From NCBI RefSeq assembly GCF_013179735.1, contig NZ_JABMEG010000001.1, positions 3,286,001-3,350,000 on the forward strand: 64,000 nt of DNA. The letters are read 5' to 3'. The DNA comes from Permianibacter fluminis (lineage in GTDB: Bacteria > Pseudomonadota > Gammaproteobacteria > Enterobacterales > Permianibacteraceae). Below, one piece after another: positions 9,104 to 17,108 of this stretch (position 1 is its first letter; each line of letters opens with the position of its first letter). The notes beneath the pieces are model-generated. The model was given only the letters and a program-made list of their open reading frames with translations. It had not been told where the DNA came from and did not search any database. The translations under genes and the position numbers were made by a program.

Positions 9104-9125
9104 AAAGGCCCCGTTTGGGGCCTTT
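9104..9125 (-). terminator. Rho-independent terminator after the epimerase gene
   Basis: Nine-bp stem AAAGGCCCC/GGGGCCTTT with a 4-nt loop. On the minus strand it is followed by TTTACTTTTGTTGTTG and lies 36 nt after the epimerase stop codon. On the plus strand the trailing T run is weak. Confidence 0.8.
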
Positions 9126-9160
9126 GCTGTTGCTCGAATGTTGAGCCTTTTGCCTTCACT

Positions 9161-10174
9161 TCAAACCTTGTAATACGCCCGATACCAGTCGACGAAGTTA
9201 CGTACGCCAGTTTGCACCGGCGTGTTCGGTCGAAACCCGGTCCAGCTTTCCAGCTCGCTGACATCGGCGCAGGTCGACGGCACGTCGCCGTCCTGCATCG
9301 GCAGGAAGTTCTTGATCGCTTTTTTGCCGACCGCTTCTTCGATGGCCTCGATGAATTCCATTAGCTGCACCGGCTGGTTGTTGCCGATGTTGAAGATTCG
9401 GTAATTGGCGTAGCTGGTGGCCGGATCGGGCTTCAGCGCATTCCAATCCGGATTGGGCTGGGCAGGCCGATCCATCGCACCGATGACGCCGCTGACAATG
9501 TCTTCAACATAGGTGAAATCGCGGATCATCTTGCCGTGGTTGAATACGTTAATCGGCGTGCCTTCCAGAATGCCTTTGGTGAACAGGAACAGCGCCATGT
9601 CCGGCCGGCCCCAGGGGCCGTAGACGGTAAAGAAGCGCAGCCCCGTGACCGCCATGCCGTACAGATGGGCGTAGCTGTGGGCCATCAGCTCATTGGCTTT
9701 TTTGGTGGCCGCGTACAGCGTCATCGGGTGATCGACGCCGTGGTGTTCGCTGAACGGTTGCAGTTCGTTAGCACCGTACACCGAGCTGGTCGAGGCAAAC
9801 ACCAGATGACCGACCTTGCTGTGCCGGCAACCTTCGAGGATGTGCAAAAAGCCGGTGACATTGCTGTCGACGTAGACATGCGGATTGGTGATGGAGTAGC
9901 GCACGCCGGCTTGCGCCGCGAGATGAATCACGGCATCGAATTTCTCACGCTGAAACAGCACCTCCATGCCGGCCCGATCGGCCAGATCGAGTTTGACGAA
10001 CTCGAAGCCCTTGTGCTGGCGCAAGCGCGCCAACCGATCTTCTTTCAGCTGTACGCTGTAATAGTCGTTGAGATTATCGAGGCCGACTACGGTGTCGCCG
10101 CGCGCCAGCAGGCGCTGGCTGGCATGCGAGCCGATGAAACCGGCGGCACCGGTAACCAGAATGCGTTTACTCAC
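9161..10174 (-). CDS. NAD-dependent nucleotide-sugar 4-epimerase (UDP-glucuronate 4-epimerase type)
   Basis: Short-chain dehydrogenase-fold epimerase, 337 aa. NAD-binding [15 protein letters not shown] (residues 9-23), LDNLNDYY typical of UDP-glucuronate epimerases, [15 protein letters not shown], catalytic YAATKK (Y-x3-K), and [15 protein letters not shown]. It most resembles the CapI/UDP-GlcA 4-epimerase branch, but UDP-HexNAc substrates cannot be excluded. It follows the C6-dehydrogenase gene on the same strand (19 nt gap), so the two probably make a uronic-acid precursor for a surface polysaccharide. Confidence 0.88.
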   Translation of the reverse strand: MSKRILVTGAAGFIGSHASQRLLARGDTVVGLDNLNDYYSVQLKEDRLARLRQHKGFEFVKLDLADRAGMEVLFQREKFDAVIHLAAQAGVRYSITNPHVYVDSNVTGFLHILEGCRHSKVGHLVFASTSSVYGANELQPFSEHHGVDHPMTLYAATKKANELMAHSYAHLYGMAVTGLRFFTVYGPWGRPDMALFLFTKGILEGTPINVFNHGKMIRDFTYVEDIVSGVIGAMDRPAQPNPDWNALKPDPATSYANYRIFNIGNNQPVQLMEFIEAIEEAVGKKAIKNFLPMQDGDVPSTCADVSELESWTGFRPNTPVQTGVRNFVDWYRAYYKV

Positions 10175-10193
10175 AATTCGGCTCCGTTATCGC

Positions 10194-11495
10194 TTACAAG
10201 CGCCACAAACTGACACCCACCTTCCCCATCGCCTCACGGTCCAACGCACACTTGACGTCGGAGATGCGAGCGCCCGGGGCCAGCATGGCTTTGAGTTGTT
10301 CGGCGCTGAGCGCTTTGTATTGTTTGTGTGCGACCGCGATGATGATGTGGTCGAGTTTGTTCAGTTGGTTCAGGTCAACGAGGTCGACGCCGTATTCGTG
10401 TTTGGCCTCGTCTTTGTCGGCGATGGCATCGTGCACCAGCGGTTCGATGCCGTAGCTGCGCAGTTCGTTGATGATGTGGATGACTTTGCTGTTGCGCAGG
10501 TCCGGGCAGTCTTCTTTGAAGGTGAGTCCGAGCACGGCGACGCGGGCGCCGTGCAGCGGCCGGCCGGCTTTGAGCATTTCTTTGATGGCTTCTTGGGCAA
10601 CGAAGCGGCCCATGTCATCGTTGACTTGCCGACCGGCGAGAATGACTTGCGGGTGGTAGCCGAGTTTTTGCGCTTTGTGGGTGAGGTAGAACGGGTCGAC
10701 GCCGATGCAGTGACCGCCGACGAGGCCGGGCCGGAACGGCAGGAAGTTCCATTTGGTGCCGGCGGCTTGCAGGACGTCGACGGTGTCGATTCCCATGCGG
10801 TGGAAGATCAGCGAGAGTTCGTTCATCAGCGCGATGTTCAAATCGCGTTGAGTGTTTTCGATGACTTTGGCGGCTTCGGCGACTTTGATGCTGGCGGCGC
10901 GGTAGACACCGGCGGTGACGACGGAGCTGTAGACGTCGGCAACGATGTCGAGGGTTTTGGCATCTTGGCCGGAGACGACTTTTTTGATTTTGGTGAAGGT
11001 GTGTTCTTTGTCGCCCGGGTTGATGCGCTCGGGTGAGTAGCCAACGGTGAAATCAACACCGCATTTGAGGCCGGATTCGCGTTCGAGCACCGGTACGCAG
11101 TCTTCTTCGGTGGCGCCGGGGTAAACGGTGGATTCGTAGACGACGATGTCGCCTTTTTTGAGCGCTTTGCCGACGCTGACCGAGGCTTTGAGCATCGGGG
11201 TCAGGTCGGGGATGTTGGCATCATCGACCGGGGTCGGCACGGCAACGATGAAGAAGTCAGCTTTTTTGAGCTCGTCGATTTGGTTGGTGTAGTGAATGCG
11301 GGTTTCGGCGAGTTCCGCCGCGGTCACTTCGCCGGTGTGGTCCTGGCCGGTTTTGAGTTCGGCGATGCGCTTGGTGTTGATGTCGAAACCGATGGTCTCC
11401 TTGCCATCGATGGCGGCTTGGCGACCAAAGGCGACCGCAACGGGCAGGCCTACGTAGCCCAGGCCTATGACGGCGATACGGCGGGAATGCGGCAT
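10194..11495 (-). CDS. UDP-N-acetylhexosamine/UDP-hexose C6-dehydrogenase (TviB/WbpO-like)
   Basis: Nucleotide-sugar dehydrogenase of the UDP-Glc/UDP-GlcNAc family, oxidising C6 to a uronic acid with NAD+. It shows IAVIGLGYVGLPVAVAFG (NAD fold), AVPTPVD, STVYPGATEEDCVPVLE, GYSPERINPGDKEHT and the catalytic cysteine in GGHCIGVDPFYLT. I chose ATG at 11495 because AAGGA precedes it by 7 nt; an in-frame start at 11540 is less likely. 433 aa is normal for the TviB/WbpO group. The substrate is not certain. Confidence 0.9.
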   Translation of the reverse strand: MPHSRRIAVIGLGYVGLPVAVAFGRQAAIDGKETIGFDINTKRIAELKTGQDHTGEVTAAELAETRIHYTNQIDELKKADFFIVAVPTPVDDANIPDLTPMLKASVSVGKALKKGDIVVYESTVYPGATEEDCVPVLERESGLKCGVDFTVGYSPERINPGDKEHTFTKIKKVVSGQDAKTLDIVADVYSSVVTAGVYRAASIKVAEAAKVIENTQRDLNIALMNELSLIFHRMGIDTVDVLQAAGTKWNFLPFRPGLVGGHCIGVDPFYLTHKAQKLGYHPQVILAGRQVNDDMGRFVAQEAIKEMLKAGRPLHGARVAVLGLTFKEDCPDLRNSKVIHIINELRSYGIEPLVHDAIADKDEAKHEYGVDLVDLNQLNKLDHIIIAVAHKQYKALSAEQLKAMLAPGARISDVKCALDREAMGKVGVSLWRL

Positions 11496-11628
11496 TTCTT
11501 GTCCTTCCAGTGACGAAAACAGCTCCATGAGGGCGCGCATTCTAGCAAGGCCGCCGGGCCAAAGTCATGACGACCGCGACCGGTCCGGCCAAACCGGCCG
11601 GGGCCGACTCCGGCAGGCCAGATCACGT

Positions 11629-12195
11629 ATGATGCCGCCCCAACGCTACCCTGCCCTGCCAATACCGATGCAAACCCTGCCTGTTGCCAGCGTCTGGCGC
11701 CGCCTGTTCGCCATGGTTTATGACGCGTTGTTGCTGATTGCGCTGCTGATGCTTGCTGCTGCTATCGCCATGCTGTTCGCCGAGCTGGTCGTGCCCGGCC
11801 TGAATAGCCAGCGACCCGATGCCCTGCGCCACCAACCGCTGTACTTGCTGTGGCTGTCGCTGTGGTGGTTTGGCTATTACGTCTGGTGCTGGCGCCGAGG
11901 CGGTCAGACGGTGGGCATGAAAGCCTGGCGACTGCAATTGGTCAGCCTAACAGGCCAAGCGGTACAGCTGTGGCAGTGCACGATGCGCTTGCTGGTGGCC
12001 GTTTTTATCGCCGCCCTGTTGCTGGCCGCTTACAACCTGCTCGCCGCGCTCGGCATGAAACAGTTTGGCGGCCCGCTGCTCGCGCTGGTGCTGTTGTTGC
12101 AGCTACCGATGCTGGCGGTGCATGAAAAGCTGTCGCAGACCGTGGTTCTGCAATTGCCGAAAACGGCGGCGACGAAAAAAGAGAATTCCCGATAA
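11629..12195 (+). CDS. RDD family membrane protein
   Basis: A protein of about 188 aa with the RDD fold: VASVWRRLFAMVYDALLLIA at the first helix (Arg...Asp pattern), a second helix pair, WRRGGQTVGMKAWRLQLV between helices, and a last helix near residue 150. RDD proteins are small inner-membrane proteins of mostly unknown function; some are Na+/H+ antiporters. The start is unsure (ATG ATG at 11629/11632 or ATG at 11668). Confidence 0.8.
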   Translation: MMPPQRYPALPIPMQTLPVASVWRRLFAMVYDALLLIALLMLAAAIAMLFAELVVPGLNSQRPDALRHQPLYLLWLSLWWFGYYVWCWRRGGQTVGMKAWRLQLVSLTGQAVQLWQCTMRLLVAVFIAALLLAAYNLLAALGMKQFGGPLLALVLLLQLPMLAVHEKLSQTVVLQLPKTAATKKENSR

Positions 12196-12501
12196 ATCGC
12201 TGGCGACAAAACGCGGTAGTTCTCGATCAAAAGGCTACCGCGCAAACACCCGCCGCGCTCCCATTGGGAGAGGGATCGAATACGTCTCCCGCCGAAAGAA
12301 GGTGGCGTTTCGCGCCGGATGAGGGTGGCTGCTACGTCCGCATCGTCAGCCAGATTTGTTCAAGCAGTCTTGGTTCAGCGCAAATGATATGAGACTGCCG
12401 CAATTTCGATTAGCGCTGCAATGGCGGCAAGAGCTGGCGGGTCCGCTTCGCTTGACCCGCCCTACGCAATCGGGTTGTGACTCGTCGCGAATCCGAAAAA
12501 C
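12196..12501. other. 306-nt intergenic spacer between RDD gene and lptG
   Basis: Convergent spacer. It contains an imperfect palindromic stretch around 12258-12300 (CTCCCATTGGGAGAGGG and a CTCCCGCC/GGCG neighbourhood) and GGTCCGCTTCGCTTGACCCGCC near 12440. These look like dispersed-repeat remnants. I see no gene. Confidence 0.4.
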
Positions 12502-13572
12502 TCAGCGGGCTCTTCGCAATAGCCAGAGCGCGCCGGTCAGAAATACTGCGGGTGGCAACAGGGCGCCGAGCACTGGCGGCAATTGATAAACCAGACTGAC
12601 TGGGCCGAAAATCTGGCCAAGGTAATGAAAGCTCAAACCGACCGCCACACCGGCCAGCACGCGCGCACTGACGGTCACCGAGCGCAGCGGCCCGAATACC
12701 GAAGCGATGCCCGCCAGCATCATCGCAAACAGGTTCAGCGGCTGGAAAACCTTGCGCCAGAATTCCAGATCGTACTGACTCGCATCCAGACCATTGCTAA
12801 CCAGATACTGGCTGTACGACCACAGTCCGGCACCGGACAATTCGGCCGGCCGCGCCTGCAGCACCTGCAAATGTTCCGGTGCCAATTCGCTTTGCCAGAA
12901 CACTTCGTCAAACGGCTCGGTATTGACCTGCTCACCATCAAACCGGGTGTGAATGCCGCGCAGCAAACGCCATTTGCCATCGCCCTGATACTGCGCGCGC
13001 TCGGCAAAATAGGTTTCGCTCAGCTGCTGCGGTGCCGAGAATGAAAAGATCTGCACTTCGTCGGCGGTTTGATCCACCAGCACATGGCGGAAAAACACAT
13101 AATCGTGAGTAGAGCGTAACCAGACCCCGGCGCCGGACGCGCGAAACGCCTCGTTTGGCGCAATGGCATTCAAGCGCAGATCCTGCGCCATGGAACTGGT
13201 GTGTGGGACAATCACTTCGCTGAGCAGAGCACCGCCAAGAATGAGAAACACCGCAGCCCGGATGGTGGCCATGCCAACCTGAGTGGGTGATACCGCTGCC
13301 GCACGCATGGCGGTCAGCTCGCTGCTCGACGACAACACGCCAAGCCCCATCACGGTGCCGATCAGCGTGGCCATCGGCAGCAGTTCACCCAGCCACATCG
13401 GCACACTGAGCAAGGTATAAGCCAGCGCTTTTATCGCGGTGTATTCCGCGGTGCCGACATCGCCCAATTCATCCAGAAACGAAAACAGAAAGCGCAGCGC
13501 GACCAGCAGGAACAGCACCATGGCCGTTGGCTGCAACACAGAGCGGACGATATAGCGATTCAGGATACGCAT
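12502..13572 (-). CDS. lptG: LPS export system permease LptG
   Basis: One of two permease subunits of the LptB2FG ABC exporter that extracts lipopolysaccharide from the inner membrane. 356 aa; N-terminal MRILNRYIVRSVLQPTAMVL, the PMATLIGTVMGLGVLSSSSELTAMRA coupling region (read in two parts), a periplasmic beta-jellyroll in the middle (about residues 130-260), and three C-terminal helices. It starts 4 nt after the lptF stop. Confidence 0.95.
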   Translation of the reverse strand: MRILNRYIVRSVLQPTAMVLFLLVALRFLFSFLDELGDVGTAEYTAIKALAYTLLSVPMWLGELLPMATLIGTVMGLGVLSSSSELTAMRAAAVSPTQVGMATIRAAVFLILGGALLSEVIVPHTSSMAQDLRLNAIAPNEAFRASGAGVWLRSTHDYVFFRHVLVDQTADEVQIFSFSAPQQLSETYFAERAQYQGDGKWRLLRGIHTRFDGEQVNTEPFDEVFWQSELAPEHLQVLQARPAELSGAGLWSYSQYLVSNGLDASQYDLEFWRKVFQPLNLFAMMLAGIASVFGPLRSVTVSARVLAGVAVGLSFHYLGQIFGPVSLVYQLPPVLGALLPPAVFLTGALWLLRRAR

Positions 13573-13576
13573 GGGC

Positions 13577-14665
13577 TCAGCTCAACTTGGCCAACGGGGC
13601 CCGGCGGATTTCCCGCTGGCGCAGCAAGATCACGCCGAGCGCCAGCGCCAGCAAATGCACCGGCCACAAACCGATCCAGCCAGCCAATTTACCCTCTTCG
13701 AGCGACGACCTCGCCATCATCAGCAGCATGGTGTAACCGAGAAAAATCAGCAGGCCGGGCAGGATACGGGCGAACTTGCCTTCGCGCGGCCGAACCCGGC
13801 AGAGCGGAATTGCCAACAGAGCCAGAATCGGCATTTGCAGCGGTACCGCCAAGCGCCATTGCAGCTCAGCGATGTTTTCCGGTTTCAGATCCATCAGCAA
13901 TTCAACGCTGGACAAAGCCTTGGCCTTGCGCCGGATTTCCGAAACGGAGCGCGGCTGCAACTTCATGAAATACTTGTCGTACTTGACCACCGTCCACTTT
14001 TTGCTGCCGGGCTGCATTTCATAGCGATAGCCATTTTCCAGCACCAGAAAACGCTGGCCGTCGCGTTCATCTTGCCAGTGATAGCCACCGCGCGAGGCCA
14101 AAATGCCGGTCGAGTCGCCAGCCGCTTGCGGCATGCTGGCGAAAAAAACACCACCGAGGGAATTCTGCTCACCGAACGCTTCGACGTAGAGCACGCTGTG
14201 CTTGTCCTGACCTTCTTGGAACCGACCCGGCGCCAGCAACGACAATTCGGATTCCGCGGCCTGCTGGTCCAGTACCTGATACTGATATTCCAGCGCCATC
14301 GGCATGACATAGAGCGTCAGCGCGGCGGTAAATGCCGTCATCGCCAACACTGGTTTCAACAGGTGGCGCAGGACATCGTTCTCACCCACCCCGCAGGCCC
14401 GCAGCACGGTCATTTCGTGTTCGACATAAAGCCGACCGAGCGCCAGCAAAATGGCCAGAAACAAGGTCAGTGGCAGCAGCAGGCTGAATAGTACAGGCAG
14501 ATAGAGCGCGACGAGTTTGAGCACGACCAGACCGCTGAGCTCGCCACCGGCGGCTTCGCCCAGATAGGTCACCAGCCGCTGACTCAGAAAGATCAGCATC
14601 AGCACCGTCAGGATGCCGGCAAAGCTGCGCAGAACCTCGCGATTCAGGTAGCGGAATACGATCAA
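13577..14665 (-). CDS. lptF: LPS export system permease LptF
   Basis: LptG partner, 362 aa. It starts MIVFRYLNREVLRSFAGILT, with ALGRLYVEHEMTVLRACGVG as the coupling helix facing the LptB ATPase, a periplasmic jellyroll domain, and LQWRLAVPLQMPILALLAIP at the return to the membrane. It is the first gene of lptF-lptG and is divergent from pepA, the usual gammaproteobacterial arrangement. Confidence 0.96.
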   Translation of the reverse strand: MIVFRYLNREVLRSFAGILTVLMLIFLSQRLVTYLGEAAGGELSGLVVLKLVALYLPVLFSLLLPLTLFLAILLALGRLYVEHEMTVLRACGVGENDVLRHLLKPVLAMTAFTAALTLYVMPMALEYQYQVLDQQAAESELSLLAPGRFQEGQDKHSVLYVEAFGEQNSLGGVFFASMPQAAGDSTGILASRGGYHWQDERDGQRFLVLENGYRYEMQPGSKKWTVVKYDKYFMKLQPRSVSEIRRKAKALSSVELLMDLKPENIAELQWRLAVPLQMPILALLAIPLCRVRPREGKFARILPGLLIFLGYTMLLMMARSSLEEGKLAGWIGLWPVHLLALALGVILLRQREIRRAPLAKLS

Positions 14666-15009
14666 ACCGGGACGCTCCAGAAGCCAGAAAACCTGTGTTT
14701 TTACCGCGAAATATCGCTTTTTGCGCTGCAGCAGTGTATTTTTACACTTTTCCCGCCAGGGTGATCGCCACGGCGGCGGCCATGATACACCAAGTCGGGA
14801 CGTTCCCTAGCGGGATAAACCCGGCGCGAATCCGCCCTTTTCAGAGTGATCCGCGCCGCGTTAACCCGGTCGGGATCAACCCCGATCCGGATTAGCCTGA
14901 TCGGGATTAGCCCGTTCCGGCGAAAGCATAGGTCAGCCCCCGCTCAGGATAGTCCCGACTCGCCGACACGCGAGCGCAGCGGTCATCCCCGATTCAGTTG
15001 GAGAGCAGT
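14666..15009. other. Divergent lptF/pepA promoter region
   Basis: About 340 nt with no supported gene. It should hold the promoters for lptFG (minus) and pepA (plus). The pepA-proximal half contains iterated CGGGAT(T/C)A-type motifs, listed separately. I could not assign -35/-10 boxes with confidence. Confidence 0.5.
14869..14914. repeat. Degenerate 15-bp tandem repeat upstream of pepA
   Basis: Three adjacent 15-bp units: GTCGGGATCAACCCC, then (after one extra G) ATCCGGATTAGCCTG and ATCGGGATTAGCCCG. A related GCGGGATAAACCCG copy lies at about 14810. It ends 95 nt before the pepA start. Confidence 0.6.
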
Positions 15010-16521
15010 ATGGAGTTTGATGTCAAAAGTGGCAGCCCGGCCAAACAACGCAGCGCCTGCATCGTGGTCGCGGTATTCGAGCCGCGCAAACTGAGCGCGG
15101 CCGGTGAGGAAATCGACGCTGCCAGCGCCGGCTATCTCGCCAGCATCCTGCGCCGCGGCGACATCGAAGGCAAACCGGGGCAAACCCTGATGCTGCATTC
15201 CGTGCCGAACACACTGTGTGATCGGGTGCTGCTGGTCGGTTGCGGCAAAGAACGCGAACTCAATGAAAGCCAGTATCGCCGCATCATCAGCAAGGTGGTG
15301 GCCACGCTGCAGGAAACCGGCTCGATGGAAGCCGTTTGCTTTCTGCCGGAACTGAACGTCAAGAATCGCGATTTGCGCTGGAAAGTGCGTCACGCTGTCG
15401 AGGCCGCCAGCGAAACCCTGTACAACTTCGATCAACTGAAAAGCAAAAAAGACGCTGCCCGCCGGCCGCTGCGCAAACTGGTATTCAACGTGCCGGCACG
15501 CAGTGATTTGGCCGAAGGCGAAAAGGCCATTGCCGAAGCGCTGGCCGTGGCGGAAGGCGTCAAGTTCGCCCGCGATCTGACCAACCTGCCCGGCAATATT
15601 TGCCACCCGACCTACCTGGCTGAGCGCGCCCAGGAAATGGCCAAAGCCAACAAGCCGCTGAAGACCACCATCATCGACGAAACCGAATTGAAGAAGATGG
15701 GCGCCGGCGCTTTTGTTGCGGTATCGCAGGGTTCAGATCAGCCCGGCAAATTGATCGTCATGGAATACAGCGGCGGCAAGAACGGCGATGCGCCGATCGT
15801 GCTGGTCGGCAAAGGCATCACCTTTGACACCGGCGGCATTTCGATCAAACCGTCCGATGGCATGGACGAAATGAAATTCGACATGGGTGGCGCCGCTTCG
15901 GTGTTCGGCACCATGACCGCCGTGCTGAAACTGGCGCTGCCGATCAATGTGATCGCGGTGGTCGCGGCGGCGGAAAACATGCCGAGCGGCAAAGCCACTC
16001 GCCCCGGTGATGTGGTCACCACGCTGTCGGGTCAGACCGTGGAAATCCTGAATACCGATGCCGAAGGTCGGCTGGTGTTGTGCGATGCCATGACCTATGT
16101 CGAGCGCTTTGATCCGGATGTGGTAATCGATATCGCGACGCTGACCGGCGCCTGCGTGATCGCGCTGGGCCATCACACCAGCGGCTTGATGAGCAATCAC
16201 AATCCGCTCGCCAATGATCTGCTGGAAGCCGGCGAAACCGCTGGCGACCGCGCGTGGCGTTTGCCGATATACGACGAATATCAAGAACAGCTGGACAGCA
16301 ACTTCGCAGACATGTCGAACCTCGGCGGTCGTCCGGCCGGCGCCATCACCGCCGCCTGCTTCCTGTCGCGATTCGCCAAGAAATTCCACTGGGCGCATCT
16401 GGATATCGCCGGCACCGCCTGGAAATCCGGCAAAGCCAAAGGCGCAACCGGTCGGCCGGTGCCGCTGCTGACCCAGTACCTGCTCGACCGCGCCGGCAGC
16501 AAGAAACGCAAAAGCGCCTGA
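15010..16521 (+). CDS. pepA: Leucyl aminopeptidase PepA
   Basis: Hexameric M17 aminopeptidase with two metal ions, 503 aa. Active-site sequences: [34 protein letters not shown], and the signature [14 protein letters not shown] (about residue 350). Chosen start ATG at 15010, preceded by TTGGAGAG; an in-frame TTG 12 nt upstream is less likely. In E. coli PepA also binds DNA, for example in Xer site-specific recombination. It leads the usual pepA-holC-valS order. Confidence 0.97.
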   Translation: MEFDVKSGSPAKQRSACIVVAVFEPRKLSAAGEEIDAASAGYLASILRRGDIEGKPGQTLMLHSVPNTLCDRVLLVGCGKERELNESQYRRIISKVVATLQETGSMEAVCFLPELNVKNRDLRWKVRHAVEAASETLYNFDQLKSKKDAARRPLRKLVFNVPARSDLAEGEKAIAEALAVAEGVKFARDLTNLPGNICHPTYLAERAQEMAKANKPLKTTIIDETELKKMGAGAFVAVSQGSDQPGKLIVMEYSGGKNGDAPIVLVGKGITFDTGGISIKPSDGMDEMKFDMGGAASVFGTMTAVLKLALPINVIAVVAAAENMPSGKATRPGDVVTTLSGQTVEILNTDAEGRLVLCDAMTYVERFDPDVVIDIATLTGACVIALGHHTSGLMSNHNPLANDLLEAGETAGDRAWRLPIYDEYQEQLDSNFADMSNLGGRPAGAITAACFLSRFAKKFHWAHLDIAGTAWKSGKAKGATGRPVPLLTQYLLDRAGSKKRKSA

Positions 16522-16545
16522 TCCGAAACGGAAACCACCATCGCC

Positions 16546-17001
16546 ATGACTCGCGTCGATTTTTATCAGCTTGCCGACACCAGCAGCAGAGCGCCACTGC
16601 TGACCAGCTGCAAGCTGATCAAAAAAGCCTTGCAGGCGCACAGTCATGTCTATGTGCAGGTGCCGGATCTGCGCACCGGCGAGCAACTGGACGAACTGCT
16701 CTGGCAGTTTGAACCGGATGCCTTCATTCCGCATGTGCTGCTGCCACGCGATGAAAAACTCAGTGCCAATGTCGCCATTGGCGTCGGTGCTGCGCCGGAT
16801 CTCTACGCGGGCGTGCTGATCAACTTGAGCGATGCCCTGCCGCACCAGTTCCAGCGCTTTGAGCGCTTGCTGGAGCTGGTGCCGGCCTCGGAAGAACAAC
16901 GGCTGAAAGCTCGTGAGCGTTACGGCTATTACAAACAGCGAGGTTACCCGCTGCAGTATCACAATTTGGAAAAGTCCCACAATCTGGAAAAGAACGCCTA
17001 A
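16546..17001 (+). CDS. holC: DNA polymerase III chi subunit HolC
   Basis: Chi links the clamp loader to single-strand-binding protein. 151 aa, starting MTRVDFYQLADTSS, with ACKLIKKAL-type helix, DELLWQFEPDAFIPHVL and the C-terminal RERYGYYKQRGYPLQYHNLE. It lies between pepA (24 nt gap) and valS, its conserved location. A small internal duplication is visible at the C-terminus (HNLEKSHNLEK). Confidence 0.95.
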   Translation: MTRVDFYQLADTSSRAPLLTSCKLIKKALQAHSHVYVQVPDLRTGEQLDELLWQFEPDAFIPHVLLPRDEKLSANVAIGVGAAPDLYAGVLINLSDALPHQFQRFERLLELVPASEEQRLKARERYGYYKQRGYPLQYHNLEKSHNLEKNA

Positions 17002-17010
17002 AGCCATTTT

Positions 17011-17075
17011 GTAGGAGCGAGCTTGCTCGCGATGCATTTCGGAGCGTGCTCTTTCGCGAACAAGCTCGCTCCTAC
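17011..17075. repeat. Inverted pair of REP-type palindromes (REPIN-like)
   Basis: GTAGGAGCGAGCTTGCTCGC at the left and its inverted counterpart GCGAACAAGCTCGCTCCTAC at the right flank a 23-nt centre. This is the Pseudomonas-type REP sequence found in inverted pairs in intergenic DNA. It sits between holC and valS. Confidence 0.85.
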
Positions 17076-17108
17076 TCAAACCGTCATTGAATACTGGAAC
17101 GAAACCGA

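Larger units (their letters stand above)
8784..9160. other. 377-nt intergenic region with Pho box and possible small transcript
   Basis: No protein gene is supported here. It holds the promoter region of the phoU-like/pit operon (minus), a strong Pho box in plus orientation with a -10-like TGCAAT at 8973-8978, and a terminator hairpin at 9104-9125. A short plus-strand RNA from about 8985 to 9125 is possible but unproven. Confidence 0.4.

Noticed and set aside
14998-15009. TTG start four codons upstream of pepA
   Set aside because: GGAG lies between it and the ATG at 15010 at the correct distance for the ATG.
15733-17079. A 448-aa minus-strand frame
   Set aside because: Shadow of pepA and holC, both of which have family motifs; no start context or domain.
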